Shown here piece by piece: positions 16,901-25,529 of a DNA stretch of 64,000 nt. Origin of the DNA: Oryzomonas japonica (GTDB taxonomy: Bacteria > Desulfobacterota > Desulfuromonadia > Geobacterales > Pseudopelobacteraceae); the NCBI RefSeq assembly GCF_008802365.1, contig NZ_VZQZ01000004.1:1-64000 (forward strand), in the 5' to 3' direction. Position numbers and translations under genes: made by a program. Under the pieces are notes generated by a model, which saw only the letters and a list, made by a program, of their open reading frames with translations, was not told the DNA's origin and did no database searches. Positions within the stretch are counted from its first letter, which is position 1, and each line of letters begins with the position of its first letter.

Positions 16901-19900
16901 AGGAAAGCCTCCAAACGGGGTGCCGCGAGCAAAATCGCGGGCCATTCGGAGGCTTTGCATGAGGATAACTCCACCCTCGATCAAAGTATCGCACCATCCT
17001 CCGGTGATGTCAATATCCGGATTTTGAATACTGATACCGGCCAGGAAAAGGCAACCGCATCAACGAAACCTGCCAACAACGATCATGTAAAAAAGGTCGT
17101 TACCGGGGTCCTCCATTCTGCAATAACCAGGATCAAAACCCCTGCCGACGCCGCCCACATCGCCTTCCCCCTTACCAAACGGGCGCAAGAGGCGGCTATT
17201 GCCATCGTGACCGATGCAAAGGGCAACGTCCTCGGGGTTGTCCAGCATTCAACCGGAGCGCTGGACAAAACCATCATGTCGCCGAGGGATCTCCTTGGGG
17301 TGCTCCACGACTTCCCCGGCGTTGCCGAAGTCTGGTTTGCCCACAATCATCCGACCGGCGACCCTGAGCCGTCGCCCGCCGATAGCGAGACAACCTCACA
17401 GATGGCCGCGTTGCTCGATGGCTCGGGGATTACAACACGCGGGATGATTGTCGTCGGTCAAGAAGGGGGAGCGGTTTGGACCGAGGGGATCGGCGGCAGG
17501 ACTAAGAAGATACCGCTCGGTTCATTGAACACGGACAAAGAACGCACCCATGAAATAACTACCTATGACCGGGAGATTGTCGCATTACCGTCATCGGAGC
17601 CCTTTACCTATATCGACCAGGCGATTGATTATGCCAGGTCGCTTGGGGCCGGCGCTTCCGGGCTCATTATCGCCGACGCCAAAATTAGGCCGGTTTCCTT
17701 TGTCCCCATGTCCGTCGCAGAGATGGCCAAGCTGAAAACCGGCGACCCCGCGACAGGGTCGTCGGCGATCATGTCCGCCTTTCACAAGGGGAACGGCGCG
17801 TCAATGATCATGGTTATCCCTGCTCTTCCGGGCAGCCTGGGCGCGGTGCGGAATATGGTCTCCTTCGGCACCATGTTCGGCGCGCCACTGATCGATGTTA
17901 TCGAAACCAGGAGCGGAATTTCTTTCGACAAAACCGGTCGCATGCCTCAGGCGGGGGGACAGTTTTTTCAGGGTGGTAATGCCCCGGTATCTCACGATTT
18001 TGTACCTGCGCCTGACGGGAGATATGTATTTGGGGAGATCACACCGGAAATTGGGAAAATTATAAGGAGACAATCAGCTCCTATATTACTGAGGTCTGGT
18101 GATGCAAAAGAAGGTAAGACCCATATTGAACGTCCCGAGAGATTAAAACAGATTCAGAAAGAGGGGTATGATTCAGCGGAGAAACTCGTTGATGATGTAG
18201 TCACTCATTGCGACGCCATATACAAAGGTGAAAGAGGTAACCTGCTACTGGCAAAGAAAGCAGCAAAAAACACCGTAATTTATGTGCAACTCAATCCTTC
18301 AAGATATGGTGATTATTATGATGTGAAAACAGCGGTTGTGACGAGAGGTGATTTTTTTGATAAGAAAAAACCGCTTTGGGAAAGGGCGCAGACCAATCCA
18401 GCCGATAACGGCTCCCCTATGCGCAATCTGTCGGGCCAAAGCGGTCTTTATGAAAATATTCTCCATCAAAACCGCGAAGATGTCAAGCGCGGTTACATCC
18501 GTTTCGTCACTAACCGCACTTTCGAGATCGGCCTTTTGAAAGACGCCGACCTCTCCACTTTCATCCACGAATCCGGCCACTTCTTCACCGAGGTCCTGGG
18601 GGATCTGGCCGAGCGCTCCGACGCCCCCCGGCAGATCAGGGATGATTACGCCGCCCTGCTCGCGTTCGCCGGGGTGGAATCCCGCGGCGACATCAGGACG
18701 GAACATCACGAGAAGCTCGCCCGTGCCTTCGAGGCGTACATCATGGAGGGACGCGCCCCGAGTGTGGCGACGCGCTCCCTGTTCCAGCGCATGAAAGCCT
18801 GGATGATCGGCGTCTACAAGGATCTGACCGCCCTCCATGCCACGTTGACTCCCGAGGTCCGGGAGGTCTTCGACCGCATGCTGGCCACCGACGCCGAGAT
18901 CGGGCGGATGCGCGGCACGCAGGAGATGAGGCCGCTCTTTGCCGCGGCCGGGGATGCCGGGATGTCCACGGTCGAGTTTGGGGCGTACCGGAAAGAAACC
19001 GAACAGGCCGGCGAACAGGCAAAGGAGCAGATGCTGCGCAAGCTGATGGCCGAGAAGAGCCGGGAACAAACGTCGCGGTGGCGGGACGAACTGGCCAAGC
19101 TCCGGGACGAGGTGACGGTCGAGGCCCAGGCCGAGCCGGTGTACCGGGCGTTGCAGGAGATAATCAAGGGGCGGGACTTTGCCGGGGACGCCACGCCGGG
19201 GCTGAAGCTGGACCGGGCCGTGCTGGCGCGGGTGTACGGCGAGGAGTTCCTGAAACGGCTGCCCAAGGGGAGCGCCACGGACTACCTCTACGCCGTTCAG
19301 GGGGGCGCGCACCCGGAACTGGTGGCGGAACGCTACGGCTTCAGTTCGGCCGACGAGATGATCCGCGCCATGATGGCGGCCCCGCCACTGGGGGATTTCG
19401 TTGTTGCCGAGGCCGATGCGCGCATGCGGAAGCGTCACGGCGACCTGATGCGGGACGGCCGCATGGCCGACGAGGCGCTGAAGGCGGTGCACAACGACCA
19501 ATGGGCCGGGGTACTGCGGACCGAGATCGGGGCGCTACGCAGGAAAGGTGGCGAGGATGCCCCTGCCGTTGCCGTCCCTCCGGTGGCGGCCTTCCGGCAG
19601 GCGGCGCAAGAACGGATCGCCGCCAAGCCGGTGAGGACGATCAACCCGCTCCTCTACCTGAACGGAGAGCGCACGGCGGCCAGTGATGCGTTCGACCTAC
19701 TCGGCACGGGGGACTTCAACAGGGCGGCCGCTGCCAGGAGCCGCCAGTTGCTGAATCATTTCCTCTACTCCGAGGCGGTCACGGCCCTGGGGGAGGTAGA
19801 TGCAATTCGGGCAGAGGCCGCCCGCATGCCTGCCGCCGCCAGGTCTGAGATGCGCGGGTCGGGTGCTCGTCCCTTCCGGGGGCAGGTGGAAGCGCTCCTC

Positions 19901-22201
19901 TCCCGATTCGGCCCGGCCGGCGCGCCGCGCGACGAGCCGTTGGCCCCGCGGGAGAGTCTGCGACAATTCCTTGACCGCTTGCGGCGGGACGAGGGGATCG
20001 ACCTCCCCATCCCGGCCGCCATCCTGAACGAACAGAGCAGGACGGCGAGCTACCGGGATCTGACCATGGATGAACTGCGTTCAGTTTCTGCAACGCTGCA
20101 TATGATCGAGCATGCCGCGGCTGTTGTCAACACGGCCCGCAAGGGTGAGACTCGGCTTCCGCTCGAGGATGCGGAAAAACAACTGGTGGAGCAACTGGAA
20201 GCCTCCATCCCCGCCGGTGATGCGGGGGGCGCGGATGATTCCCCCCTGTCGTTTCTCGGCCAGATCCGGGAGCACGTCCCGGAAATCGATATCCCCATCG
20301 TCCGGCCCGAAGCCCTTTTTGAGCGCATGGACGGACACGCCACCTCCGGCCCATGGCACGACCTCCTCTGGAATCCCTATAACGATGCCGCTCATTACCA
20401 AAACCGGGTCCGGGAGTCGGTATTCCCCGCCATCTTTGCCCTGATCAGGGGCACAAGGATCGACCGGAGCAAGGGCAGGATCTTCATCGAGGGGCTGGGG
20501 GGGAGTCTGGCCAAGGACGAGATCGTGGCCATCGCCCTGAACTGCGGCAATGAGCGCAACCTGAACCTGCTGATGCGGGGCGGAATCCGCTTGCGGCCTG
20601 ACGACAGCGCCAGGGAGCTGGCACCGGAGACGCTTCAGGAAATCCTTGGGTATCTGAGCGCCGATGAGATTGCGGTGGTGAACGGGGTTTGGAAGGTCAT
20701 TGGATCCCTGAAGCCGGAGGTAGAGGCGCTGCTGCGCAGGCAGGCCGGCGCAGTGCCGGTCTTCATGGAAACCCGGCCCCTGGAGATCGCCAACGGTACC
20801 CTCGAAGGAGGCTTCTATCCGGTCACATTCGATCCGCGCTACGCCATTGCCGGGGAGAAGTCAGCGGACGCCGCGCTGCCGTCCCGGATGTTCCTCCGGG
20901 ATTGGGTAGGGGAGGGGGGCGCGGAGCAGCTCTCCCTGGACCTGGAGAACGGCGTAGTTCGCCACCTGGACCGGGTCGTCACTCGGATCACCCTCGGGGC
21001 GTTCGCCGCCCAGGCCCACCGGCTGTTGAAGCGCACGGGCGTGAAGGCCGCGATCACGAACCGCCTGGGGGAACCGGCCCATAAGAACCTGCTGGACTGG
21101 GTGACCGCTACTCTCGACCGGGACACCCTGGGATGCGACATGTCCGTCCGGTTGGAAAATACCAGCCGGGTGCTGCGCACCAGTGCTGCCGCCAGCATCG
21201 TCGCCCAGCAGGCGGCCGACACGGTGGCCGACATCGTGACAGCTGCCTCCGGGGGCATGCGACGTCTGGATGTGACCCACGTGGTGCGCGGTGCATTCGA
21301 GTATATGCGCAATCCTGTGGCCGTACACCGTTTCGCCGTGGAGGCTTCCGAGTACATGCGTCACCTGGACCACGAAATAGACCGCACCATGGCCGGGGCG
21401 CTCGATGAACCGGCCGACAGGGACATGGTGCTGGACGATGTGCAGCACTGGGTCATAGCGAGTAGGGCAGGGGCCGCCAAGGCCGCGGCTATGGTGGTGT
21501 GGATCTCCGGCTACCGGGAAGCCCAGGCCAAAGGCATGGACGGCATGGAGGCGGTACGCTCTGCCGATACGATGTCCCGCATGACCCCCGACGCCGGACG
21601 GACCGGCGAACTTTCGGCTGCGGAGCGCACCGCAAAAGCGCACAAACTGGCCATGCTCATCGGCAGGGCCATGGTGCGCTACACCAACGCGACCGACATC
21701 GGCCGCCGTGGCGCCGACCAAGAGATAGTTGGGGCAAATCGGGCCGATGGCACCACGCCCTTCCTCCTCGGCATGGTGGCGACCGGCATTGTGAAGGACG
21801 TCCTGGAAAACCGTCAACTCGAGGAGAACGACAGCTTCCTCCCCTGGTTCCTGTCGCGCATGGTCCATGGGATTTCTGGCGGCATCCCGTATGTGGACGA
21901 ACTGGCCAATCATGGGGAGGGGACAACCACGGGACAACCGCCAGATCAGGCATTAGCGGAGGCGGGCAAAGGCGCCAATGAAGCAGTGCAGGCCACGTTG
22001 CACGCCATCGGCGGCAAAAGCAACTCAATGACGGTGGCCGCCAAATCGAATCAGGCCGGGGGCATCCGGGCTGGAGGGCCGGTACTTCAGGCGACCCTCA
22101 CCGGCCAGTACCTGGACGACCTACTGGCCGGAGGCTACGCCCCCAGCTATCCCAGGGGCCTGGCCATGGGTATTCTCAACAACAGGAGGTACAAACGATG
22201 A
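13937..22201 (+). CDS. Giant polyvalent ejection protein with JAB, PBECR-like, LPD3-like and zincin domains
   Basis: The 2,754-residue product is the largest virion protein here and corresponds in position to T7 gp16-type ejection proteins. Visible parts, in order: an N-terminal gp16-like region with hydrophobic patches (about 150-330); a PBECR-like nuclease or toxin-type domain (about 635-730, with FAIRHILKRHGD); an LPD3-like domain (about 835-985); a JAB/RadC-like domain (about 1048-1190) with intact JAMM residues H1136, H1138, S1146 and D1149; an unassigned region (1190-1325); a second PBECR-like domain (about 1358-1490, ending PLWERA); a zincin-type domain with HESGH at 1544-1548; a long coiled region; and an LPD38-like hydrophobic C-terminus. 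The 15.7-18.5 kb part is much more AT-rich than its flanks. The start overlaps the previous stop and the end overlaps the tailspike start (ATGA). Domain names rest on remembered motifs. Confidence 0.85.
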   Translation: MALDDLNTFADQVNAQNRDKTQALLNLQNVVGTNTDAYAGSLRLAGYTQVPPLWSTPEIRADAERKAVADDPAVAAMPPVTARFFANPDNAAVAHDDIGTFTQIEELAKNGFGPRNNAPISTLRFGTDRDRAEADYFAKEYGTKPFQALQGGLGKLATRLAFPVAGAVDAVNGDDYYKEFTSQLYDRFSRIQEESAADPSQSFGGKVVRSVEELVPLVLSGGFGMAAIPGQATNDTYDNLTARGVDPDTSLALAMKSGMTAYAMTKLPFGGTSLANSLVRGATLNPAFGAIDRGLEKAGLNYAGYTGQAGAINLLDPEAMAHELAMGLLFGAHHALQTGRPVVGDGLLESLVPFYDRYRAARRADALTGIGTAVRESKANNRAPELVQRHLSDVAAEHAGIDNAYVPVERWNDLFRSAGLDPARVAGETLANPGAYDEALATGADIVIPFREFTGKLCRLEQYGELVKDARLSPGELSLREAEARVQAVKANADKGGGFVEALKGMAARSREGGKGAESYRRVYDDLVGQQTGIGTERGAAEHNAHLVANAFRVLGTRAGVDPYELYSQYHLKLTRPMDNQQVLDHQNDRQELWQSIDTNKSLLEPLLRSVNDSKSEHRSAKIGNVQAWLAAEAGSSGVNIDGYHHSIDTFAIRHILKRHGDVVSEKKRGLVAVTNEDITSIPEIIATPDKVVLGARNKRNQDVIVYVKTMPDGSTMYIDEVRVGKKELATVSMRKYPATSRAESIISTLDSTAKNDGENNLSDVNALLQPAASHLAADGVKELYQREKPLGTDVLWADLKAPYPGSEARSAEPSKGDEPSTRNQNIPNTDDHANIKIFGGKDGSKKIEQPIVLTGKELGEHGDDISSLRKSATKWYQDNLQGKTTANRKDLGEIRFTQVGRQEIKTYSANPDKLRLVPALKPLIESGEYLREEFPFHPRKDGIVKFYIIESQVELAGKQFEVEIEIGEDARGNKFYDVFPDAREHETRKASKRGAASKIAGHSEALHEDNSTLDQSIAPSSGDVNIRILNTDTGQEKATASTKPANNDHVKKVVTGVLHSAITRIKTPADAAHIAFPLTKRAQEAAIAIVTDAKGNVLGVVQHSTGALDKTIMSPRDLLGVLHDFPGVAEVWFAHNHPTGDPEPSPADSETTSQMAALLDGSGITTRGMIVVGQEGGAVWTEGIGGRTKKIPLGSLNTDKERTHEITTYDREIVALPSSEPFTYIDQAIDYARSLGAGASGLIIADAKIRPVSFVPMSVAEMAKLKTGDPATGSSAIMSAFHKGNGASMIMVIPALPGSLGAVRNMVSFGTMFGAPLIDVIETRSGISFDKTGRMPQAGGQFFQGGNAPVSHDFVPAPDGRYVFGEITPEIGKIIRRQSAPILLRSGDAKEGKTHIERPERLKQIQKEGYDSAEKLVDDVVTHCDAIYKGERGNLLLAKKAAKNTVIYVQLNPSRYGDYYDVKTAVVTRGDFFDKKKPLWERAQTNPADNGSPMRNLSGQSGLYENILHQNREDVKRGYIRFVTNRTFEIGLLKDADLSTFIHESGHFFTEVLGDLAERSDAPRQIRDDYAALLAFAGVESRGDIRTEHHEKLARAFEAYIMEGRAPSVATRSLFQRMKAWMIGVYKDLTALHATLTPEVREVFDRMLATDAEIGRMRGTQEMRPLFAAAGDAGMSTVEFGAYRKETEQAGEQAKEQMLRKLMAEKSREQTSRWRDELAKLRDEVTVEAQAEPVYRALQEIIKGRDFAGDATPGLKLDRAVLARVYGEEFLKRLPKGSATDYLYAVQGGAHPELVAERYGFSSADEMIRAMMAAPPLGDFVVAEADARMRKRHGDLMRDGRMADEALKAVHNDQWAGVLRTEIGALRRKGGEDAPAVAVPPVAAFRQAAQERIAAKPVRTINPLLYLNGERTAASDAFDLLGTGDFNRAAAARSRQLLNHFLYSEAVTALGEVDAIRAEAARMPAAARSEMRGSGARPFRGQVEALLSRFGPAGAPRDEPLAPRESLRQFLDRLRRDEGIDLPIPAAILNEQSRTASYRDLTMDELRSVSATLHMIEHAAAVVNTARKGETRLPLEDAEKQLVEQLEASIPAGDAGGADDSPLSFLGQIREHVPEIDIPIVRPEALFERMDGHATSGPWHDLLWNPYNDAAHYQNRVRESVFPAIFALIRGTRIDRSKGRIFIEGLGGSLAKDEIVAIALNCGNERNLNLLMRGGIRLRPDDSARELAPETLQEILGYLSADEIAVVNGVWKVIGSLKPEVEALLRRQAGAVPVFMETRPLEIANGTLEGGFYPVTFDPRYAIAGEKSADAALPSRMFLRDWVGEGGAEQLSLDLENGVVRHLDRVVTRITLGAFAAQAHRLLKRTGVKAAITNRLGEPAHKNLLDWVTATLDRDTLGCDMSVRLENTSRVLRTSAAASIVAQQAADTVADIVTAASGGMRRLDVTHVVRGAFEYMRNPVAVHRFAVEASEYMRHLDHEIDRTMAGALDEPADRDMVLDDVQHWVIASRAGAAKAAAMVVWISGYREAQAKGMDGMEAVRSADTMSRMTPDAGRTGELSAAERTAKAHKLAMLIGRAMVRYTNATDIGRRGADQEIVGANRADGTTPFLLGMVATGIVKDVLENRQLEENDSFLPWFLSRMVHGISGGIPYVDELANHGEGTTTGQPPDQALAEAGKGANEAVQATLHAIGGKSNSMTVAAKSNQAGGIRAGGPVLQATLTGQYLDDLLAGGYAPSYPRGLAMGILNNRRYKR

Positions 22202-24813
22202 CAGTATCCAGCACGGCCTGCACGGCCAGGTTCCACGGCAACGGTTCGCCTGGGCCGTTTTCGTTCGGTTTTCGGTTTTTACAAAATTCGGATATCACAG
22301 TGACAAAAATCAATGCCCAAGGTGCCCCTTTGGTCCTGATCGAAGACGCCAACTACACCCTAACCGGCGCAAGCGGACACATGGGAGGCCTACTTACGCT
22401 CAAATCCCCGTTGGCTGTGGGGGAAATCCTCGAACTCGCGCGCACCGTGTCGGAACTGCAACCCATTGACCTGCGCAACCAGGGCGGATTCTTCCCGGAT
22501 GTTGTGGAAAACGCTCTTGACCGCTTGACGATGGTGGTGCAACAACGGGGGGGAGGCGGTGGAGAGAGCGGGACTGCTTCCGTCAAGTATCCCGACGTGT
22601 TCTACCCATATGTGCTGTCGGGCATGGCCCTGACCTGGAAGCCAGACGGAACGGAACTCACCATCAGTGCCGGCCGCTATTACTCCGACGGCAGGCTTAT
22701 CGAGTTCACCGGTGCGATCATCTCCATCCAAACAGTGGGGTACATGGATGTCTACCTCGATTCCGCCGGCGGCGTGGTGATCGAATCCGGTGATAACTAT
22801 TGGAAGCTGAAGGGGTACGTGGATAAGTTGAAAATTGCCCGCATCATCAACAGCGGCGTCAATACCATCAAGGGAGTGCTTGACTGGCGGCTGACCTCGC
22901 CAACGTCAAAGCAGCCGGTCCAGGGTGCGTTCCATGCTGATTCCGTGATGCAGACCTTCGATATTCCGGAAACCATTGCCCCCTGGGCGGCGAACGAAAC
23001 CATTTTTTACGGTGACCTGCGGGAGAACAACGGGCGGATCTATCAGGCCTTTACCTACGGTCTGACCGGCGCCATCGCCCCCACGGGTATGCCGTCAACT
23101 TGGGATGCCGCCCTGGGTGTTTATGTGATCGAGGACGGCGGCGTTAAGTGGGCCTACTTTGCCGACTCCCCTTACAAGGGGACTTTCCGCTACGGGCAAA
23201 ACAACGGGGTCCTTTGGTACTTCGTTTTCAGCGCCCTCTACTCCATCGCTGATTACAACCCGTCGAGGATCAAGGCCCTGTTGAACTGTGCGACAAAACA
23301 CATCGTCATCCCGTGGCTCAGTGGCGTGGCGGTTGTTGTCGGCAACAAGCGGATTGCCAACCATGGGGTTTACGAATGCACCACTGCCGGCACCACGAGT
23401 GTAACGGCTCCCAGCGGCACCGGCGCCGGGATCACCGACGGGACGGTGGTCTGGAAATATCTTTTCAGGAACCCGGGCGATTATCCGAACTTCAACGGCG
23501 GGGAGATGATTGCAAGCGGGGACCTGCGCGTCGCCAATGGCGATATCTGGAAGGCGACAACGGCGGTTACCCAGGCGTGTGGCTCCACCTCGCCCAACAG
23601 ATCGACCAGCGCCATCGGCGGGACGTTCTCCGACAGCGGCATCACATGGACATGGTTGCGGGCGAACGCGCCCGGGTGGAAATATTACTGGTACGACACC
23701 CTCGCGGATATGAGCCAGTACCGCAACCCTGATTCCCATGATTCCTACGCCTCCATGTTTGTGGCCCTGGCCTGCGCCTACGTCAACAACACCATGGACT
23801 TCGCGTGGTTCGACACGCTGAATGCGGCCGGTGAAACCAACTTCGCCACGATGAAGAACCTGATGTACTACAACGTGCTGACCCAGATCAAAGGCTATGC
23901 GCCCTGGGCGGCTACGGCCGCGGTGAAGATCGGGGACGAATACACCGCCAACGGCAACACCTACCGCTGCATCCTGTCGGGGACCACTGGGACCGTGGCG
24001 CCGTCGGGCACGATTTACGGGGCGATCATCGTGGACGGCAGCGCCCAATGGATGTACGTCAACCCGACCTACACCGGGCTGACCAAGACCTTCCAGAACG
24101 ATTTCACCGGGGACCATGCTATATGGGGCACCTCCTACCTGATGGATAACTGCGAGGTGTACGCCGGGCTCCGGGCGTTGCTTGCCGAGATGACGACGCG
24201 GGGCGATGCGGATACCGCCTATTATACCGCTTTCCTCGCTCCCCTGGCCGTGGGGATCGGCCTCTTTTACCAAACCTCCAGCAAGGAATGGAACTGGTCA
24301 ACGACAAACCTGATCCCCGATGAGATCGGCAGCGAGTGGTATCCGTCGTGTATGGCCGGGGTCTTCCCGGAACTCTATCAGGTGCCGGTGGGCACCACCT
24401 CGGAGATCTACCGGGTGAAGTGGAACCACGGCTGGGAAAAGCTCGACCGGGATCAACCCTCGTGGTGGGGGCGCAACATCGATGCGTTTCCCACCTTGAT
24501 GCCCGCCTTTATCGCGGCCAGATATCGGGGGGAGATCAGCAAGGCCTTGGAGGCGGTGGAGAAGGCAAAACGGCTGCATCTGCGGCAGGGATTCTCCCCG
24601 CTCGGCACCATGTTCATCGTTGATGCGGCGTTCATGATCGCCATCCAGCGGCTGGCGGTGAACTCTTCCTATGCGACCGAGCAGGCGCCGGCGATCCTGG
24701 AGGCGCAACAGATGTTGAAGCTGGGGGGCTACTACCTGTGGATCGACGGCAGCGGCAACCTGCGGAAGAAAAACGGCAAACCGTCGGGGGTGACGGATGG
24801 AACGATTATTTAA
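22198..24813 (+). CDS. Phage tailspike or tail fiber with repeated small domains
   Basis: The 871-residue protein opens with a virion-anchoring domain like that of T7-type fibers: KSPLAVGEILELARTV then IDLRNQGGFFPDVVENALDRLTM. A Gly-rich hinge follows near residue 120. The middle carries four related small domains at about 260, 381, 441 and 579 (pattern G-x-x-x-x-N-x-x-x-Y-x-C/A, then GTT-x-x-x-x-PSG, then a final W-x-Y). They interrupt a helical region rich in Trp and Tyr with ADMSQYRNPDSHDSYASMF, which suggests an alpha/alpha-barrel glycoside hydrolase. It probably binds and cuts a surface polysaccharide. Enzyme class and catalytic residues are not assigned. Confidence 0.8.
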   Translation: MTVSSTACTARFHGNGSPGPFSFGFRFLQNSDITVTKINAQGAPLVLIEDANYTLTGASGHMGGLLTLKSPLAVGEILELARTVSELQPIDLRNQGGFFPDVVENALDRLTMVVQQRGGGGGESGTASVKYPDVFYPYVLSGMALTWKPDGTELTISAGRYYSDGRLIEFTGAIISIQTVGYMDVYLDSAGGVVIESGDNYWKLKGYVDKLKIARIINSGVNTIKGVLDWRLTSPTSKQPVQGAFHADSVMQTFDIPETIAPWAANETIFYGDLRENNGRIYQAFTYGLTGAIAPTGMPSTWDAALGVYVIEDGGVKWAYFADSPYKGTFRYGQNNGVLWYFVFSALYSIADYNPSRIKALLNCATKHIVIPWLSGVAVVVGNKRIANHGVYECTTAGTTSVTAPSGTGAGITDGTVVWKYLFRNPGDYPNFNGGEMIASGDLRVANGDIWKATTAVTQACGSTSPNRSTSAIGGTFSDSGITWTWLRANAPGWKYYWYDTLADMSQYRNPDSHDSYASMFVALACAYVNNTMDFAWFDTLNAAGETNFATMKNLMYYNVLTQIKGYAPWAATAAVKIGDEYTANGNTYRCILSGTTGTVAPSGTIYGAIIVDGSAQWMYVNPTYTGLTKTFQNDFTGDHAIWGTSYLMDNCEVYAGLRALLAEMTTRGDADTAYYTAFLAPLAVGIGLFYQTSSKEWNWSTTNLIPDEIGSEWYPSCMAGVFPELYQVPVGTTSEIYRVKWNHGWEKLDRDQPSWWGRNIDAFPTLMPAFIAARYRGEISKALEAVEKAKRLHLRQGFSPLGTMFIVDAAFMIAIQRLAVNSSYATEQAPAILEAQQMLKLGGYYLWIDGSGNLRKKNGKPSGVTDGTII

Positions 24814-24823
24814 AGGAGGCACT

Positions 24824-25492
24824 ATGGTAGATTTCACCACAGTACACGCAACAGTCATATCAAATGAAGGCGGCTACGCCAACAACCCGGCCGACGCCGG
24901 CGGGGAGACCTACAAGGGGATCGCCCGTAAATTCTGGCCGAACTGGGCCGGGTGGAAGTATGTGGACGGCGTCAAGGCCAATACCATACCGCAGCCGGTG
25001 CATGGTACCACGGCCTATCGCCGTTATGTCTCTCATCTCAACGAGTGTCTGGCAGGACTCGCCTCTCTGCAACAGATGGTGCTCGACTTCTACCGCCGGA
25101 ACTTCTGGGACAAGTACCGTCTGTCCGAGATCAACGACCAGTCCGTGGCGACCTGGCTTTACGATCACGTGGTCAACGGGGGGGCGCGGGGGGCCATGTG
25201 GCTACAGGAGGCGGCCGGGGTAACGGCGGACGGCAAGGTGGGGCCGGCTACCATCGCGGCCATCAACGCCGCCGATTCGGTGGCGCTCCTCCAGGATGCC
25301 GAGGACGTGGTCGCTTTCTATCGGCTGGACCGGGCCGCCGCCGATCCGTCACAGATACAGTTCCTCCCGTCTTGGCTCCGGCGCGACGGGGTATCACAGG
25401 AAGAGATCACGCAGGTCATGCAGGCCGGCAGGGACGGGCTGACCTATGCCGAGGTTGCCGGGCTCAAGGAGATGATCAAGGCGCGTGCCTGA
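24824..25492 (+). CDS. GH108 endolysin (N-acetylmuramidase) with peptidoglycan-binding domain
   Basis: The 222-residue product starts with the glycoside hydrolase 108 signature NEGGYANNPADAGGETYKGIA, with Glu15 as the expected catalytic acid. The C-terminal half (NFWDKYRLSEINDQSVATWLYDH, then GVTADGKVGPATIAAIN) fits the predicted peptidoglycan-binding domain usually paired with GH108. It would cleave the glycan backbone at lysis. There is no signal peptide, so release would need the holin encoded next. A strong AAAGGAGG site precedes the ATG at 24824. Confidence 0.92.
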   Translation: MVDFTTVHATVISNEGGYANNPADAGGETYKGIARKFWPNWAGWKYVDGVKANTIPQPVHGTTAYRRYVSHLNECLAGLASLQQMVLDFYRRNFWDKYRLSEINDQSVATWLYDHVVNGGARGAMWLQEAAGVTADGKVGPATIAAINAADSVALLQDAEDVVAFYRLDRAAADPSQIQFLPSWLRRDGVSQEEITQVMQAGRDGLTYAEVAGLKEMIKARA

Positions 25493-25529
25493 TACGCACA
25501 ATAACGCCGTGAGGCGTAAAGGAGGATCA

